DNA from: Polytrichum commune
Lineage: Eukaryota; Streptophyta; Polytrichopsida; Polytrichales; Polytrichaceae
Direction: 5' to 3'
Assembly (NCBI GenBank): GCA_950295325.1
Contig: OX485807.1
Coordinates: forward strand, 32,954,440-33,018,439
DNA: 64,000 nt
The notes under the pieces were generated by a model. The model was not told the DNA's origin. It made no database searches and worked only from the letters and a program-made list of their open reading frames with translations. The position numbers were made by a program, and so were the translations under genes. Below, piece after piece: positions 32,575-46,230 of the stretch (positions within the stretch are counted from its first letter, which is position 1; each line of letters begins with the position of its first letter).

Positions 32575-35500
32575 ATGGCGACGGCCGTGTGGCAGCCGCA
32601 GCAAGAAGGGTTGAAAGAAATATGCGACTTGCTAGAGCAGTATCGGTTACCTACTGTGGATCAGTCTCGCATCTGGCAGCAGCACCAGCGGTGCAGCCAG
32701 CTGCCGGATTTCAACAATTACCTGGCATTCATATTGTGTCGCGCTGAGGTTCTACTCGTTTACCTCGTACATATCCTCCCGCGAAGCCAATTGGAAAGAA
32801 AGAAAAAGAAAAGAACAATGGCCACTTTAGGTTTGGGTTGGTTGAAAAACAGTGCAACGTACATGATGATTTCGGCCAAGTTTCCATCATGTTTGTGTGG
32901 AGTTTTGACAGGTCCTCATTTGCGTCCACCCAGTTCTCAACTGTGTTCTCCACTCTCTGTTATCAATCCTAAAGCAATGCACTGCTTGAATAATCAATTG
33001 GATAAGTGTTGGCATGGTTGAAACCCTAATTTCTTGCCAAGAGCATGCTAGTGTTTTTGGAGCTCATATGACATCGTGTGAACACATTCCACTTCTATTC
33101 CAGGACTTGTTTGCATTGAGGCTCTATTGTAATTTTGAATTGTCCTGTGCTGCTCATAAACCCTCAGGTCGAAATCTATTGTATAGCTTGACTTCATAGC
33201 TGGACTGACATGCTTGATGTATTTGACTGTTGATGATTATCAATGAGAAATCATTCTAGATACTAGGATTTAGGAATGGTGAGAGTCAGTTAGAATCTCC
33301 AGGACCTTCCTGTGCATGTCGATGGTGCTGACTAAAAGAAATTTTCTTTTTGGTTATCTTGGCCACTGGACAGTGTAAGGTTTTCATATTCTAAAATTTT
33401 GAATCTTTCTCCAGCACAAAGGTGAGATTTTGAAGATTGTGTTAACAAGTTTTAGCTTACAGAGTCATTACCGGTATATGCAAGAGAATCTGACATTGTC
33501 TTCTCCATTACAGGGTGATGCTGTTAACATTCGACAAGCAGCAGGATTGCTGTTAAAGAATAATTTGAAGAGCAATTATCACTTAATTCAACCTTCTCAT
33601 CTACAGTATATTAAGGCAGAAGTCCTGCCATGTATCGGGGCCCCAGATCATGGCGTGCGAACAACTGTTGGTACTATAGTGAGTGTGGTGGTGCAACAAG
33701 GTGGTTTTCAGGCTTGGCCAGAAATCCTCCATGCACTAGTCCAGTGCCTAGACAGCAATGACTACAACCATATGGAGGGTGCCCTGGGTGCTCTTTTCAA
33801 GGTCTGATACTGGCCTATGCATTCATAATTCTCTTAAGATCAAATTTAATTCATATCCAGTCACCTTGCTGTTTGGGAATATTTTGTATTCTTTTCAGAC
33901 TCCCCCATAGGTCATGTAAACCTTATCAAATCCTCACTGCTTCATATATAGGGATTGTAATTTTAAACTTTTGGATTTTGATGTCTTTTCAACTGTATTA
34001 TAATCCCTTTTCTTTGAAACCTCTTTTTCACTTGTAGCAAGTTTCTGCTAAAAAATATTACTTAGCATGGTTTTAGTGGTGGTGCTATCAGAAATCGAAC
34101 TGATGAGGCATGTATGATAGTGATTACCATCCCTTTAATTGTTGTGAATGTAATTCAGTGTCTTATTGCTCTGCTGCAAATCTAAATTTGTCAGTGATAG
34201 ATGATTAAAGTTGTTGATTTGACAATTTATTCAGAGAAGGTAAGAGTGCAGAGAAGTATATATGTATATTTTTTTCTGTTACCTCACATATGAGCTGTGG
34301 TTGTTCACATGAAATGGGAGTTTTGAGAGCTCAATGTTGTTGATATTTGAAGTTCTGAACTGCAGGTATCCGAGGAAATACCTGAAATGTTGGACTCAGA
34401 TATCCCAGGAGTTCCTGACCGGCCCATCAGTGTTTTCATCCCTAGGTTACTCCAGGTATTTGGTCAAGACCAGCTGTGGCACATAAAGTATTATGCTTCT
34501 GGATGTCTATATTGTAATTGTATCTTACATTCTGACTGTTTCTTGTAATTGGCAGTTTTTCTCATCAGAACATGCTGTGCTGCGAAGACATGCACTGGGC
34601 ACTGTTAACCAATTTATTGTCCTTCTGCCCACTGTAAGCTTCAGTTTCTGCACTGATTTTTGGTTATTATGCATGTTTGTTGGAGGCTGGCTTTTTCTTC
34701 GCAACCTTTATCCTTGTAGCAGAGTGTGGTGTTTTCTTGCCATTTTTTTAATGGAAGAATAGTAGTAGTTGGTGAGTTTTTGGCTGCTTCTTTTTATGGT
34801 GGTATTGAAGGACAGGGCTCTCTGTGCCTGTGCCTTGCGGAGTATGTGTCTTTGACTGATTGCATTGATGATTTTATCTGTCTTATGCAGGCATTATTTA
34901 TCAATATGGGCTCCTATTTGCAAGGCTTGTTTGCCTTAGCAAATGATAGCTCCCCAGACGTGAGAAAACTGGTATGTATGCTGTCACAGGCTGGCCAATA
35001 TCACAAAACTTGACAGTCTGCCAAATGTGGTCAAGTATTGCTGACCTTTGCTGCATAAGTGTTTTGCAGATTGAATAGGTTCCTTAATTGTCCATGACCT
35101 AGGTGCTGCAAGATTGACTTTCTGAACGTAGGCCTGTAGTGCTAATCATCTTTTTGGTCTGCCTAAACGGCAGGTGTGTGCAGCACTGGTGCAATTGCTT
35201 GAAGTGCAACCTAGTGCCCTACAGGTATATTCCATGTCTCCAATTGCTTCATCTAAATTCTATAAGCTTAACATTCAAGGATGTGCAGTTAGGAGATGTG
35301 TCTGCAGCTTCACACGTAATACAAGTTGGATTTAGGTCTTTCAGATTCTTGGACTACTGCCCTGTGTTTTTCTTTACATGTACATTCTGTATCAGACATG
35401 TCTGGTTCTGTATCCTTGTATTTGCTGATTTGGATGGGGCTGTTTGGAGGGTGGGCACAGCCGCACATGAGGAGTGTCATTGACTATATGTTGCAAGCTA

Positions 35501-38500
35501 ATAAAGACCCCGACAGGGATGTGGCTTTGGAGTCCTGTGAATTTTGGTAGGTTGAGTCCACATTAGGTCGATAGCTCTCTCTTATCTGCCATCATGATTA
35601 CCATGTTGTAGTTTATTGTTCAGTTGTGAATGTAAAGGGTAAAGCTTTAATCCAATATGATTTACTTTTATGTGCAAAAATTAAAACATCCCATCCTTGA
35701 TACTAAAAACTACTTCTGTCTTTGTAGGAGTTCCAGGAGGTTTTATGTTTATCATGGGTTGGCTGAGCCTTCTTTCTTGTTTGTGGGTGTTTATCCTCAG
35801 GTCTGCTTTTTGTGAAGCACACCTACCACCTGACTTGCTGCGGGAATACCTACCTCGTCTCATTGATGTGAGTAATGCCCCATATTTGATTTTTGAGAGC
35901 TGTTTCTGTGAGGCTGTGCTGACATTGTGTGCGAGTGTGTTCATCTTTTGCTCTAGTTATTTTCCTATATTTGGTGACAATGATTTTGTATTTTGTAGCA
36001 TGTGCTGGTAGATTTTTTCAAATGCACACACTCCTTTGGGCTTGGCACCCTAAAGACATTTTGTAACAGTATTCGAATCTTGTTTTAGGCCCATTGGGAT
36101 GACCAGGAGGACCTTATTGTTCCTGTCAATGCTCTTCTGAAAGACTTGGTGAGTCTTATCTGTTGTGTTGGTAATATGCAGATTTTATTGGACAACATGG
36201 CGTATGCAGATGATGATGAAGCATTGCAAGATGGTGATGTAAGATATCAGACCCTTCTGATGTCAAACAGGAGGGACCCTCAGTATTGTAATTTTTGTTG
36301 TATATTTAGTAAGCCGTCATTGAGTGGACAAATAAGGTTATTGTGATTCATAACCTTATTGATGCAGGCGGAGCTTCTTTACTTTCTAAAATCTCTGCAG
36401 GAATTGACAGTTAGTTACATGTTGCTGTGGCTAAGAGATTGGAGTTTTCTTGTGTCTTGGCATTTTACAGGAGGACGAGAATGCACCAGACAGGGAGCAG
36501 GTAACCTTTTCCTACTGGACTATGATATATTGTGTAGACAACATTTGAAATAGCCACAACTGCTGTTGGCAGGGTTTTGTAATATTATTTCTGAATTACT
36601 ATTGAGGACTTGTTTAGAAGTCTATCCACAAAAAATGTTGGGTTACTGATTAAATTGTGGTAAAATGTTCAGGATATTAAGCCAAGGTTTCATCAGTCCC
36701 GCATTCATGGTGCTGAGGGGAGTGAAGATGATGAGGTATAGTCCTTTCATACCCACTAATGTTCTAATGCTGTCATCACTTCTGAACTGTTCCCCTCAGC
36801 TGTGACTTTTCTCACTGTTGGGGCTCTGTGTTTTCCTTAAATTCCTCATACTATGTGGTCAATGCAGGAAGATGATGACATCATAAATTCTTGGAATCTG
36901 CGGAAATGCAGCGCCGCTGGACTGGATATTTTATCAACTGTGTTTGGGGATGAGATTCTCCCAGTCTTGATGCCCCTTGTCCAGGTATGTTTTGTCTGCT
37001 GTGGTTTCCATCAGGCAAACATCATCTTGAGAAACTTCACACTTGAATTTGTGTAATTGGTCTTTGATGCAAGTTTTTTTTGTTCTGATGTTTGAATGTG
37101 TCATATAGCATCACTGAGTTGTGGGCACATTTAACACTGAGGCATTGTAAGATGGACGGAACTCTGTAATATTGATCCAGTCCTCTCCATATACCCATTA
37201 CATTTCTTGTGATGCAGCTATTTTATAACAGCCTTGTAATGTCTTGCTGCTGCAGGTGAGGCTCTCTAGTACTGAGGACTCTGTATGGGAAGAGAGGGAG
37301 GCAGCTATTCTTGCTCTAGGTGCAGTTGCCGAGGGATGCATAACTGGCCTATTGCCTCATCTAACACAGGTCTGTTTTGGTTGTCTTGTTGTTGACATTG
37401 TTCATTGGCCTTGAGGAATAGAAGTAGTTCATGACCAGTCTGTTGATTCTTCTCTACTCTGTTTTTTTTATGCATTTGTTCGCCTTTATCTAGGCAAAAT
37501 GTTTACATAGTGTGTAATTTATGATTGTCTCCTTTATTGGCTTCCAGCAAAATCTGGTGGCCTTTGCCAGTTGTAAGCTATTTTAGCAAGTGAATTGTAG
37601 GATGCATATGAATTTTTAGCTTATGTTTAAGTTTGGCTTTAGTTTTCAATGGAGGAATCATGGTGTAATTTGTGTTGTTGGGTGGATGTTTATCTGCAGA
37701 TTGTAGCATACCTCATTTCCTTCATGGAAGATGTACGGCCACTTGTGCGAAGCATATCCTGCTGGACCCTTTCTCGCTATAGCAAATGGATTGTCCAGGT
37801 ACATAGTTTGTTATTTGTTGTTTGACCTTTCATTGCACAATTTGTTCAAAATAAGTATGTTGTGTGTAGAGATTATGTATTGTTATAAGCCTGTGCAAGA
37901 TTGGGTCCTTTACAGACGGTGTTAATTGTGATCCTTGGAACTATGTACTTACGTATCTCTTGCGAACCAGGTTGCACAGACCGCAGAGGGCCAAGCTCAA
38001 TTTGATGCTGTGCTCACAGGATTGCTTCGGCGTATTCTTGACAGCAACAAGCGTGTACAGGAGGCAGCATGCTCTGCATTTGCCACCCTTGAAGAGGTAA
38101 TTTGCGTCACACAATTCCCTCTGGATCTATATAACTAGGTTTCTGTACTGGGGTGTTCTGCTAGCTGGTACTTTGAGGACGTGTATGCTTTATGAACGCT
38201 GGTGGTCACCAATGTATATATTCTGTGATGTATTTGAATGTGGTGGTTATACCTTATTAATATTCTGTCCTATCCTTCTACAACAGGAGGCTGCTGAGGA
38301 TCTGGCACCCAGGCTGGAACCTATATTGCAGCATCTTATGTATGCTTTTGGAACATATCAGGTATGTACCTTTGAATTTCAATCTAATGAATAGGGTGAG
38401 GCTGGTTGCTGACAATTGTAGGCTTCTGCCAAAATTAGTTTGCTCTTGGTCTGAGATTTAATCATATTTGACTTTAGAGGAAGATTGGATTTATAAAATG

Positions 38501-41500
38501 CATGTGAGCACACCAAATTTTCTCTTCTATGATGGTCCTCTTGAGCATGGTGAGGTGTTTGTATGTTTCTGCAGAGACGAAATCTGCGCATTCTATATGA
38601 TGCCATTGGCACATTAGCAGATGCTGTGGGCAGTGAGCTCAATACCGTGCGTGCCTAACCCATCCACATCCTTGTGTTACAATTTGTAGCTTACCACCAA
38701 CAATAAGAGCTAGAGTGTTGAAACAAGAGGAACTGACTCTCTAGAGATTTCATTATTAATTTTGCAATGTTTTGAGTATATAATGATATGGTTATCTCCA
38801 TGCACTGCTGGGCAGAAGAAGTGTTCAGAGGGATATGGTAGCTTGTGACTACCATGTATAATGTAGATGATAGTTTGATATTATTAATGGCTGTCAGAAA
38901 AATCCAGATTACGTTGTTGTCGATCTTACAATTGTTTTTTGATCTACTAGTTGTCTTTGGAGGATTTACCTGTATTGTCTTTTCTTTTCCTACATGTGCT
39001 TATAAGTCAATGCTGCAGTAAGTTATCGCCATAGCAGTATCTCAAACCGCTCTAGTCAGCCGAGGTCTTGGAAGTGTATGTAGGCAGAGAACACATTTAG
39101 TTTCTCTAAAGATCTAGAGATTCAGTAGAGAACAATAACTACTTATGATTATCTAAAATGTCAAACATATGTTGTGCTCCCGATTTCACTGTTACCTAGA
39201 GGTTTTACTTGCTCCTCTTGTCTTTGATGATGCAGCCTAAATATCTGGAAATCTTAATGCCCCCATTGATCTCAAAGTGGCAGCAACTGCCAGACAATGA
39301 CAGAGATTTGTTTCCCTTGCTTGAATGCTTCACCTCAATAGCACAGGTATTTCTGCACTATCTCTATGTAAAGTCTATAACATCTCTCATTCATAGGTTT
39401 AGGTGCATATTATTTTATGCCTTTTAAAATTACCAACAGATTTTATAGTTTGGCTAATCTATTGATTTGAATTTTTTGGGCATTTTTTTATAGCATATGT
39501 CTTGTCAGTTGTTCTATGAGGTTATCTAAGTTGCAAACAAATCATGTGCAATTCTAATGTTGGGTGATGCCAGGCTCTTGGTCCAGGTTTTACGCAATAT
39601 GCAGAACCTGTGTTTCTCAGATGCATCACCCTCATTCGCACGCATGAAGTCGCGAAGGTATTGTGGCTTCACTCTTTCTATCTGCTGCCTTATAGTATAG
39701 CTTTATTTCCTAGAGTTGCTAATTGGTGCACTCTGTAATTCAAATAGTGTGAATTGTTGATGAGTGTTGTCCACACTAGAGTCAAAATGAAGAATAATGC
39801 TATATTTTCAAATATCATCTGCACTTCTATTTTAGCATATAATCTTCTCCTAGTCATGGAAGTATCAATCAATATTCTCCATGTATTATTCTGGATTTTG
39901 AATTACTATTATATATTTGAGAGATTGCCCACTTGAAGATCACGAGTTGAGAGAAATTGTATCTTCTACCAATTTTATTCATCCCCTCTAGATGAGACAT
40001 AGACTAGTAGGTGAATTGTGACCTACATTCAAGAGAGCAATAGGTTTAGAATGATGGAACTTGATTTAGCAGTGAAGGGAAGAATAATCTGACTGTTGGC
40101 ACAATTGTATTCATGATTGCAGGGTGACCCGCAGAGAGCAGGAGTGAATTATGACAAAGAGTTCATTGTGTGCTCCTTAGATTTATTATCAGGTCTTGCA
40201 GAGGGTCTTGGCAGCAGCATTGAGAGTTTGGTATGTTAATGTATCGCACTTCCTGGTCATAGTGTGTATTGTCTCCTTTATATTCTTTTAGCATTTAGGG
40301 TTTCATATTCCTGTACACATTGAACAAAGGTCACTGCATGAACACATGCAAAGGCGTGAAAGGGTTTCTCTCTCTTGAAAGTCTTACAAGCTTGTTATAT
40401 AATTATTTTGTTGGCAGGTGTCAAGAAGTGATTTGCGTGACCTCCTACTCCAATGCTGTGCTGATGAGGCCCCAGATGTCCGGCAAAGTGCTTTAGCTTT
40501 GTTGGGGGACCTTGTAAAGGTATTATTCTTTGGGGTTGGCTTTCTGACTGTTTTCTATACACAAGATACATGCATATTGAAAGATTTATGTGCGCTTGTT
40601 CTATACTCACACAGATTCTCAATTTGATCATGAGCAGGCATGTGCAGTGCACTTGCAACCTCGACTAGCAGAGTTCCTTAGTTTGGCAGCCAAGCAGCTG
40701 GTAAGCAGCGAGGAGTAACTCGTTATTCCATTCATCATAAAGATCATGGATGAAAACAAAATTGTTTAAAATATCACACATACTGAGGTGTTCTGTTTTG
40801 GGGGAATATAGCAGGGTCACGATGCTAAAGAAAATGTTTCAGTTGCCAACAATGCATGTTGGGCCATTGGTGAAGTGGCTGTCAAGGTACTCAGTTCAGT
40901 CCATATTTGTTGTGTATTACTCTCTTTACATTATGAGGACCACACAGATATGCTCACCTTCAACTGTGCATAGATATCTTAGGTTTTCCTAGTATTGTGA
41001 ATTTTTCTTCTTTTCGTATGTGTTTTCTAGTTGCTTCATTTTTTTGTTTAGTTCAGTATTCTTTGCTTATTTCTTCCAGTTTTATACCTTCTCGGGATTT
41101 GTTTCATTTCAGCTTGACTGCCACAGTTATTATCATTGTAGTTACATTGTCCACAATTGACTGACAGTGATGTGGTGTGTACTGCAGGTTAGACAAGAAA
41201 TTTCGCCAATTGTGATGACTGTTATATCATCTCTGGTGCCCATCCTTTCAAATAGCGAGGTGAGTTTGATCTTTCACTAAAAGTTGCTGTATGGAATGAA
41301 TACAGATTCAAGTTGCGATTCTTCTTACTGCCTGAACCTAGGCTATTTGCAGTGCTGACCTAGCAAGGGTATGTGCAGGGTCTTAACAAGTCACTTTTGG
41401 AGAATAGTGCCATCACCTTAGGCAGACTAGGATGGGTGTGCCCAGAGCTTGTTGCTCCTCACATGGAACACTTTATGCAACCTTGGTGCAATGCACTTTG

Positions 41501-42651
41501 CAAGTAAGCTTGTGATTAATTTAGAATTTGCTCAATTTTACATATGGTCATTTGATTCTGCACCTTCTGCGTCTAGTTACCTACTTGTCATGTTTCATTG
41601 TTCTGGTAGAATCTCTTGGTGGTCTCAGTATTGTCCATTGGTATCCTGACAGGATCCGAGATGATTTCGAGAAAGAAGATGCGTTTCGAGGCTTATGTGC
41701 AATGGTATGTTTGTATTTGTGTGCCTAATGCTACTGGAGGTTGTAGCTCAGTACATTTTTAGTGAATAAAGAATATTGTCTACTGTAGTATTTTCTTTTA
41801 CTGAGGGCAGCAACCAAAGGTGTAACATTTTCCTACCTTTTTGAATATATTGGATATTGTTATAGACTGGCTTTGTGACTCATGGTCATTGGGGGGTTGA
41901 TTGGCAATGTTAGGTACGGCTTAACCCAGGTGGTGCTGTGAACGCATTTGTAGCAATGTGTGAGGCCATCGGCAGCTGGCATGTAAGTACACAAAAGCCA
42001 AATTCTCATCTCGATTGTTGTGCAGTGACAAAGAGTGTTCATGTTGTCTTGACTTTGTTATAGTGCACGCCGTATTTATTATGCATCACCTACTGTTGGT
42101 TTGTTTGGACATTCCTCGATTTGATTTCGCTACACCATACAGTGCCTTTGAAATTTAGGCAATATTAATGGCAGCATATCTTTTGTGGCTTCGTAAGCTT
42201 TGAGAGAGTTAAGTGTGACAAAAATCTGGATTTGCAACATAAGCATGAAAGTCTGATAATAAGAATTGGACTACAGGAAATTCGTAGTCCAGAGCTTTCT
42301 TCTGAGATTGGTCAAGTTCTACATGGATACAAGCAGGTATGCTAGCACTTTGCCTCTTGGTTAAATGGAATAGACGCTACGTGTACAGTTGATGATTCTG
42401 TCAGATGCTTACTTTCTGAATGAATTTAAAAAAAATACAAGGTTATGTGATCTTTTGTTGAAGTTAGATTTTTGTTTTTGGTCTTCCATCATTAAACTTT
42501 TTAACTTTCAGAGTGTCCCTTGTCTGTATGTTGCCTTGAATTAACGTGACTTTATTTGCAGATGTTGTCACAAAGCAGCTCTTGGGATCAGTACGTGGGG
42601 GCTCTGGATTCAACGTTGCGTGAGAAGTTGGTGAATACATACACGCTTTGA
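32575..42651 (+). CDS. TRN1: transportin-1 (importin beta-2 / karyopherin beta-2), complete, 29 exons
   Basis: A nuclear import receptor that carries PY-NLS cargo through the nuclear pore and releases it on RanGTP binding. Exons: 32575-32748, 33514-33801, 34366-34455, 34556-34633, 34891-34971, 35174-35224, 35461-35546, 35801-35867, 36182-36238, 36471-36500, 36673-36735, 36868-36984, 37256-37369, 37700-37798, 37971-38096, 38287-38361, 38575-38646, 39236-39346, 39574-39657, 40123-40230, 40418-40519, 40638-40700, 40815-40886, 41188-41259, 41379-41503, 41653-41704, 41914-41982, 42277-42336, 42562-42651. All joins are GT-AG and in frame, giving 891 residues, the usual plant length. HEAT repeats fill the chain; the N-terminal [17 protein letters not shown] and C-terminal parts match the family. 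The acidic H8 loop (exons 9-12, ADDDE...SEDDEEDDD) and the two cargo-binding Trp sites ([19 protein letters not shown]) are present. The start is the first ATG, followed by ATAVWQP. Confidence 0.95.
36089..36181 (+). other. possible alternative 3' splice extension in transportin (31 codons)
   Basis: The intron between exons ending at 35867 and starting at 36182 contains an earlier acceptor-like TGTTTTAG at 36081-36088. From 36089 to 36181 the DNA is open in the transportin frame for exactly 31 codons (beginning [20 protein letters not shown]) and runs straight into the exon. Use of the early acceptor would add 31 residues to the H8-loop side. The first 60 nt also end in a GTGAGT donor, but the remaining 33 nt is too short for a plant intron. 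The family lacks such an insert, so the shorter form is the default. Confidence 0.35.
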
Positions 42652-45448
42652 AATGGGTGACACAAACGGATAATTGCGTAGATAAGAGAGACTCTTTGCT
42701 CCCATTTGTGCCTCCAAGTCTCTAATTGGACAACCATTGCGCACTGAAATGCTCATAGGCGTATTTCAGTGTGGCTGTCCCGACAAGAGATTGTCAATAC
42801 TGAGAGTGAAAGTGTCGATCTACCCTTCTTAACCTACACCAGAATTGATGTGGCTTTGCCTTTTCGGTCAATCTGGCCCTCATATTCTTGTATCGGTTGT
42901 GTAGAGGTGGGTCTTGAGAGAGATTCTATGTCGGCTGCTTTTCCCTGGGGATCTTCGGCCTCCAAATTCACATTGATGTTTTGGCTCTGTTGCCACGCTA
43001 TCACTACAGGGGATCTACATGCATTTTTTACGAAGTAAAGTGCTGAGCTAGACCCTGGTGGTGCTTACACGGTAGCTTTGAAGCTATAGGGAGAGCTACA
43101 CACAGAGTATTTGAGGTCTTCCAACCACTGAGTGCTAAGTACAGACGGGGTTATATTGTTTTTGTAATTAGGAGGCAACATGCCACCTAAGCAAGTGTAA
43201 GTGAAAGTGAGAGAGAGAATGGAGAGGAGGCTTTAGTTTTGTTGTAGTGAGCTGTGCTTGTGTGGGTTTTCCACACGGGCGAAGCATTGTATCAAGGCAA
43301 GTAATTTTAACTTACCTTGTTTCAATATGATCTGTTGATGTTGCACTTGTGGATATCCTATGATGTTCAACTCGTGAACATCCTTTCCTTATGAAGATAG
43401 ATTACTTCGTATGACCTGTTCTTTGTGCTATGTCTGGCATGTAAGAATGGAGGCCAAGTTTGCTAGTAGATTCCTTATGTTGATGTTCCAACAATATTGT
43501 TCCAATTTGACCATATTCAGTGAAACATATACTGTTAGGTGTATTGATTTTCTATCTCTATAAAGCATCTGGAAAAATTCGATTTGATCACCTCATTTGA
43601 ATGAGGCTGTTGAATGACCTTGGAGATCACACTTATCCCTTCGACATTTTTATATAGGTCTCGCAGCTCCAGATGGTGTACAATCTTTCATAATTTGATA
43701 TTGGATTCCCTAGTCCTGTGCATGCCTACAATGAGTTGCAGACAGGGCTACAAGTAAACGCCCTTTTAGGTAGAATTGTGTCAATGTTGTCCTCACATAA
43801 ATCACTGAAATTTGAATCTCAAATTACAGTGTGGTGTACACTGCACAAGAAGCCAGCATAATAATGGATACCACACTCCGCCACTCTAGGGAATTAGGTG
43901 GCTTGAAACCATCCTGATGGTCTCATTAGCCTTTTGGCTTCCTGGACTTCAAAATCAAGCTCATTTCATATCATTTCAATAATGGAGATTGTTTGACTAC
44001 TTCTGTGGGTATAGTAGTATGTTTTCTAATTATGGTAGATGGGCTCATTTTTTATAACCACCCCAATCTTAATATATAGTCTCCTAGAGCTGTGGAGTCT
44101 TGCACATGTGTCCGTCAGTCTCTAATCTGGATTGTTGGAAATAGGTTGTGACCATGTGAGAGAGGAGACATAGATGAGAGGTGCCCATAACCAATGAATT
44201 AAGAGATTTTGTGCGAGATCTATAGAAGTATAATGCGGTGTAGTTTTTTCCCATGTAGGGAAATAGAAATTAGGAAGATTGCAATTTTTTTGGTATTTTA
44301 ATTCTTTAAATTGAAATTATTTTGAATTTTGAATCCAAAAGTTGGTTTGAACATATTATTGATGTCTAGAGTTTGTCATAACCACTCACTTTAACTGCTC
44401 ATTCCTCACTTAAGCACTGTAAAGTTGGACATGTGTCATGCCACTATTGGTTCCAACTTTATCAATATTCAGTCCAACCTAATTGAGATTTTGGTACTCT
44501 ATAGATTGTTGATGGGGTCATTATTGGGAATGGGCGCCTCTACTATAGTTGTTGAGTAGTTTAATGTGATGGAGAAAGTAAGTTAAAAAGGCACAGATTA
44601 GGGTTCCTTGAAAAGGGCACTAATTTGTACTCAAGTTTTCCTCTACCAATTATTATAAATTGTTTGACCTATGTTGTGAATATGGGTTAAGAGAGAATCT
44701 TGCCTTTGGAAATTATTTGTAATTTCGATATTCCAATATAAATTGTGATTTTTTAAGGTTAAATGTTGTGATATCAATTTTCATATTTGTAAAAAAATGA
44801 TATCATACTTGTACTATATGTTTGCAAAATTGCTGTAGTCATTGAAATGAGTTTGTCTACCTTATTGGAGTTCAATGGAATAAATGGGAACATCAACATC
44901 AAATCTAAGGTAAGTGATGAGCCAAACAACAATTTGAAAGCTTTTTAGATGAATTGTGGACATTTGTGCACCTTACAATTACAAGGGTTGATTGCACTTT
45001 GCATTTGATTTGACAAATTACAGTCTTGCACAATTTTAATAGATACAAATGCTCAATTTGTCTTTGGGACCAATAAATGATGACTACATTATATACAATT
45101 TTGGAAGGTGAGCAACCACTTACTGATGTTGACCGCCAAAAATCACCAGTAGATGTTCCATTATCTGAGGTGTTCGTTGAAGGCTTGTGTACTTTAACAA
45201 TTAGGGAGAGGGATAAACACATCCCAACGACCTCTGCTAGCTTCATATGGGGGGTGTCAAGGCAGGGGTCTGCCAAGTTCTAGGATGGGTTGGAAAATGC
45301 ACCAATGGATGAGCAAATTGTGGGTCTTAGAACAAATGTCTACAAACTTTACTTTCATGCACTTCATCCACATTTTAATTTAAATCCATTAATATTATTT
45401 TTTGTATTGCACAAATTGTGTCTTGCACGAGCAATGTTTGAGAAATCA
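42652..45448. other. transportin 3' UTR and gene-free stretch
   Basis: 42652 to about 43300 is probably 3' UTR (no sharp poly(A) signal found). Beyond it is AT-rich DNA with no recognised gene. Frames at 45077-45283 (plus) may be a decayed N-terminal part of the following cyclin-L pseudogene (a YTILEG...PLTD...KSP stretch is weakly similar), but this is uncertain. Confidence 0.4.
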
Positions 45449-45995
45449 TAGCTATAAGACATGTACTATTTCATCAATTCTATTGCAAAAATTGTTTTAT
45501 AGAATTCAACATTAAGAAAGTGGCATCCAACACTTTCTACATGGCTCACACCTAACCTCGAAGAGAACCCACACAAGATCTGTGATGTATTTGAAGTATT
45601 CAATCACATGGAACAAAGACGTGAGAACCTACCCCTACATCTTGTGGATCCAACATCTGATCAATATATCAAAATGAGATGACTTGATCAAATCAGAGCA
45701 CGATATTCTTTGTGAAGTAGATTCTATTTGTCATGTGGAACACCTTTAAACTTATGCAAGTGGTTTGGAATCTTGCAAATGATGACTTACGCACTACACT
45801 TTGTGTGCACTTCAAGAGTGAGGATGTTGCATGTGGAATTATCTACTACGGTGCTCACAAATTGAAAGTGGTTCGGCCTTACAAAATGGTGGGAGTGTGA
45901 TGGGAGATGGAGTGAAGTGGACACAGTTTTGAAGGTCCTTGCAAAATTATACTTACAACCAGAGGCTCACTATGTGGAAGTTGGGCGCCTGTAAA
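45449..45995 (+). pseudogene. cyclin-L pseudogene (intronless, probably a retrocopy)
   Basis: Cyclin L is the partner of CDK11-type kinases in pre-mRNA splicing. Conceptual reading in three frames gives, in family order: VLFHQFYCKNCFIEFNIKKVA (45461 on), LEENPHKICDVFEVF and MEQRRENLPLHLVDP (to about 45680), DDLIKSEHDILCEV...ICHVEHL (to about 45748), WNLANDDLRTTLCVHFKSE with DVACGIIYYGAHKL (to about 45876), and VLKVLAKLYLQPEAHY (to about 45985). Stops at 45551, 45679 and 45748 and frameshifts make it non-functional. Between VEHL and WNLAND about 20 residues are missing. No introns are present across about 180 residues, which suggests a reverse-transcribed copy; I could not see a poly(A) tail. 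Confidence 0.82.
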
Positions 45996-46004
45996 TAGAA
46001 GAGG

Positions 46005-46230
46005 TAGATGACCCTTATTCTGTTACTTTCCATGATTGGACATCTGTATTTGAGTGGTATGTGGTTAGGTGCAGCTCCAAAGAAGAATGGATATCAAAAA
46101 GACTCGTCTTAAAAGAGATTGAATTACATCTTCAAATTATGATAACTATTCTAGGTTCAATAGTCAGCATGATTGGGGGGACTTATATGAGAATTTACTA
46201 AGCACGAGAATCATCACTTTGATACTGAAT
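46005..46230. repeat. dispersed repeat D, copy 2
   Basis: Aligns with 31480-31700 (GATGACCCTTA, TTTGAGTGGTATGTGGTT, then TCCAAAG-AGAATGGATA) and, further on, with 53440-53530 (ATTCTAGGTTCAATA). It starts immediately after the cyclin-L pseudogene, so it may be part of whatever carried that copy. Confidence 0.5.

Noticed and set aside
36149-36181. 33-nt intron inside the transportin gene (making 36089-36148 a 20-codon exon)
   Set aside because: Far below the minimum plant intron length; either the whole 93 nt is included or none of it.
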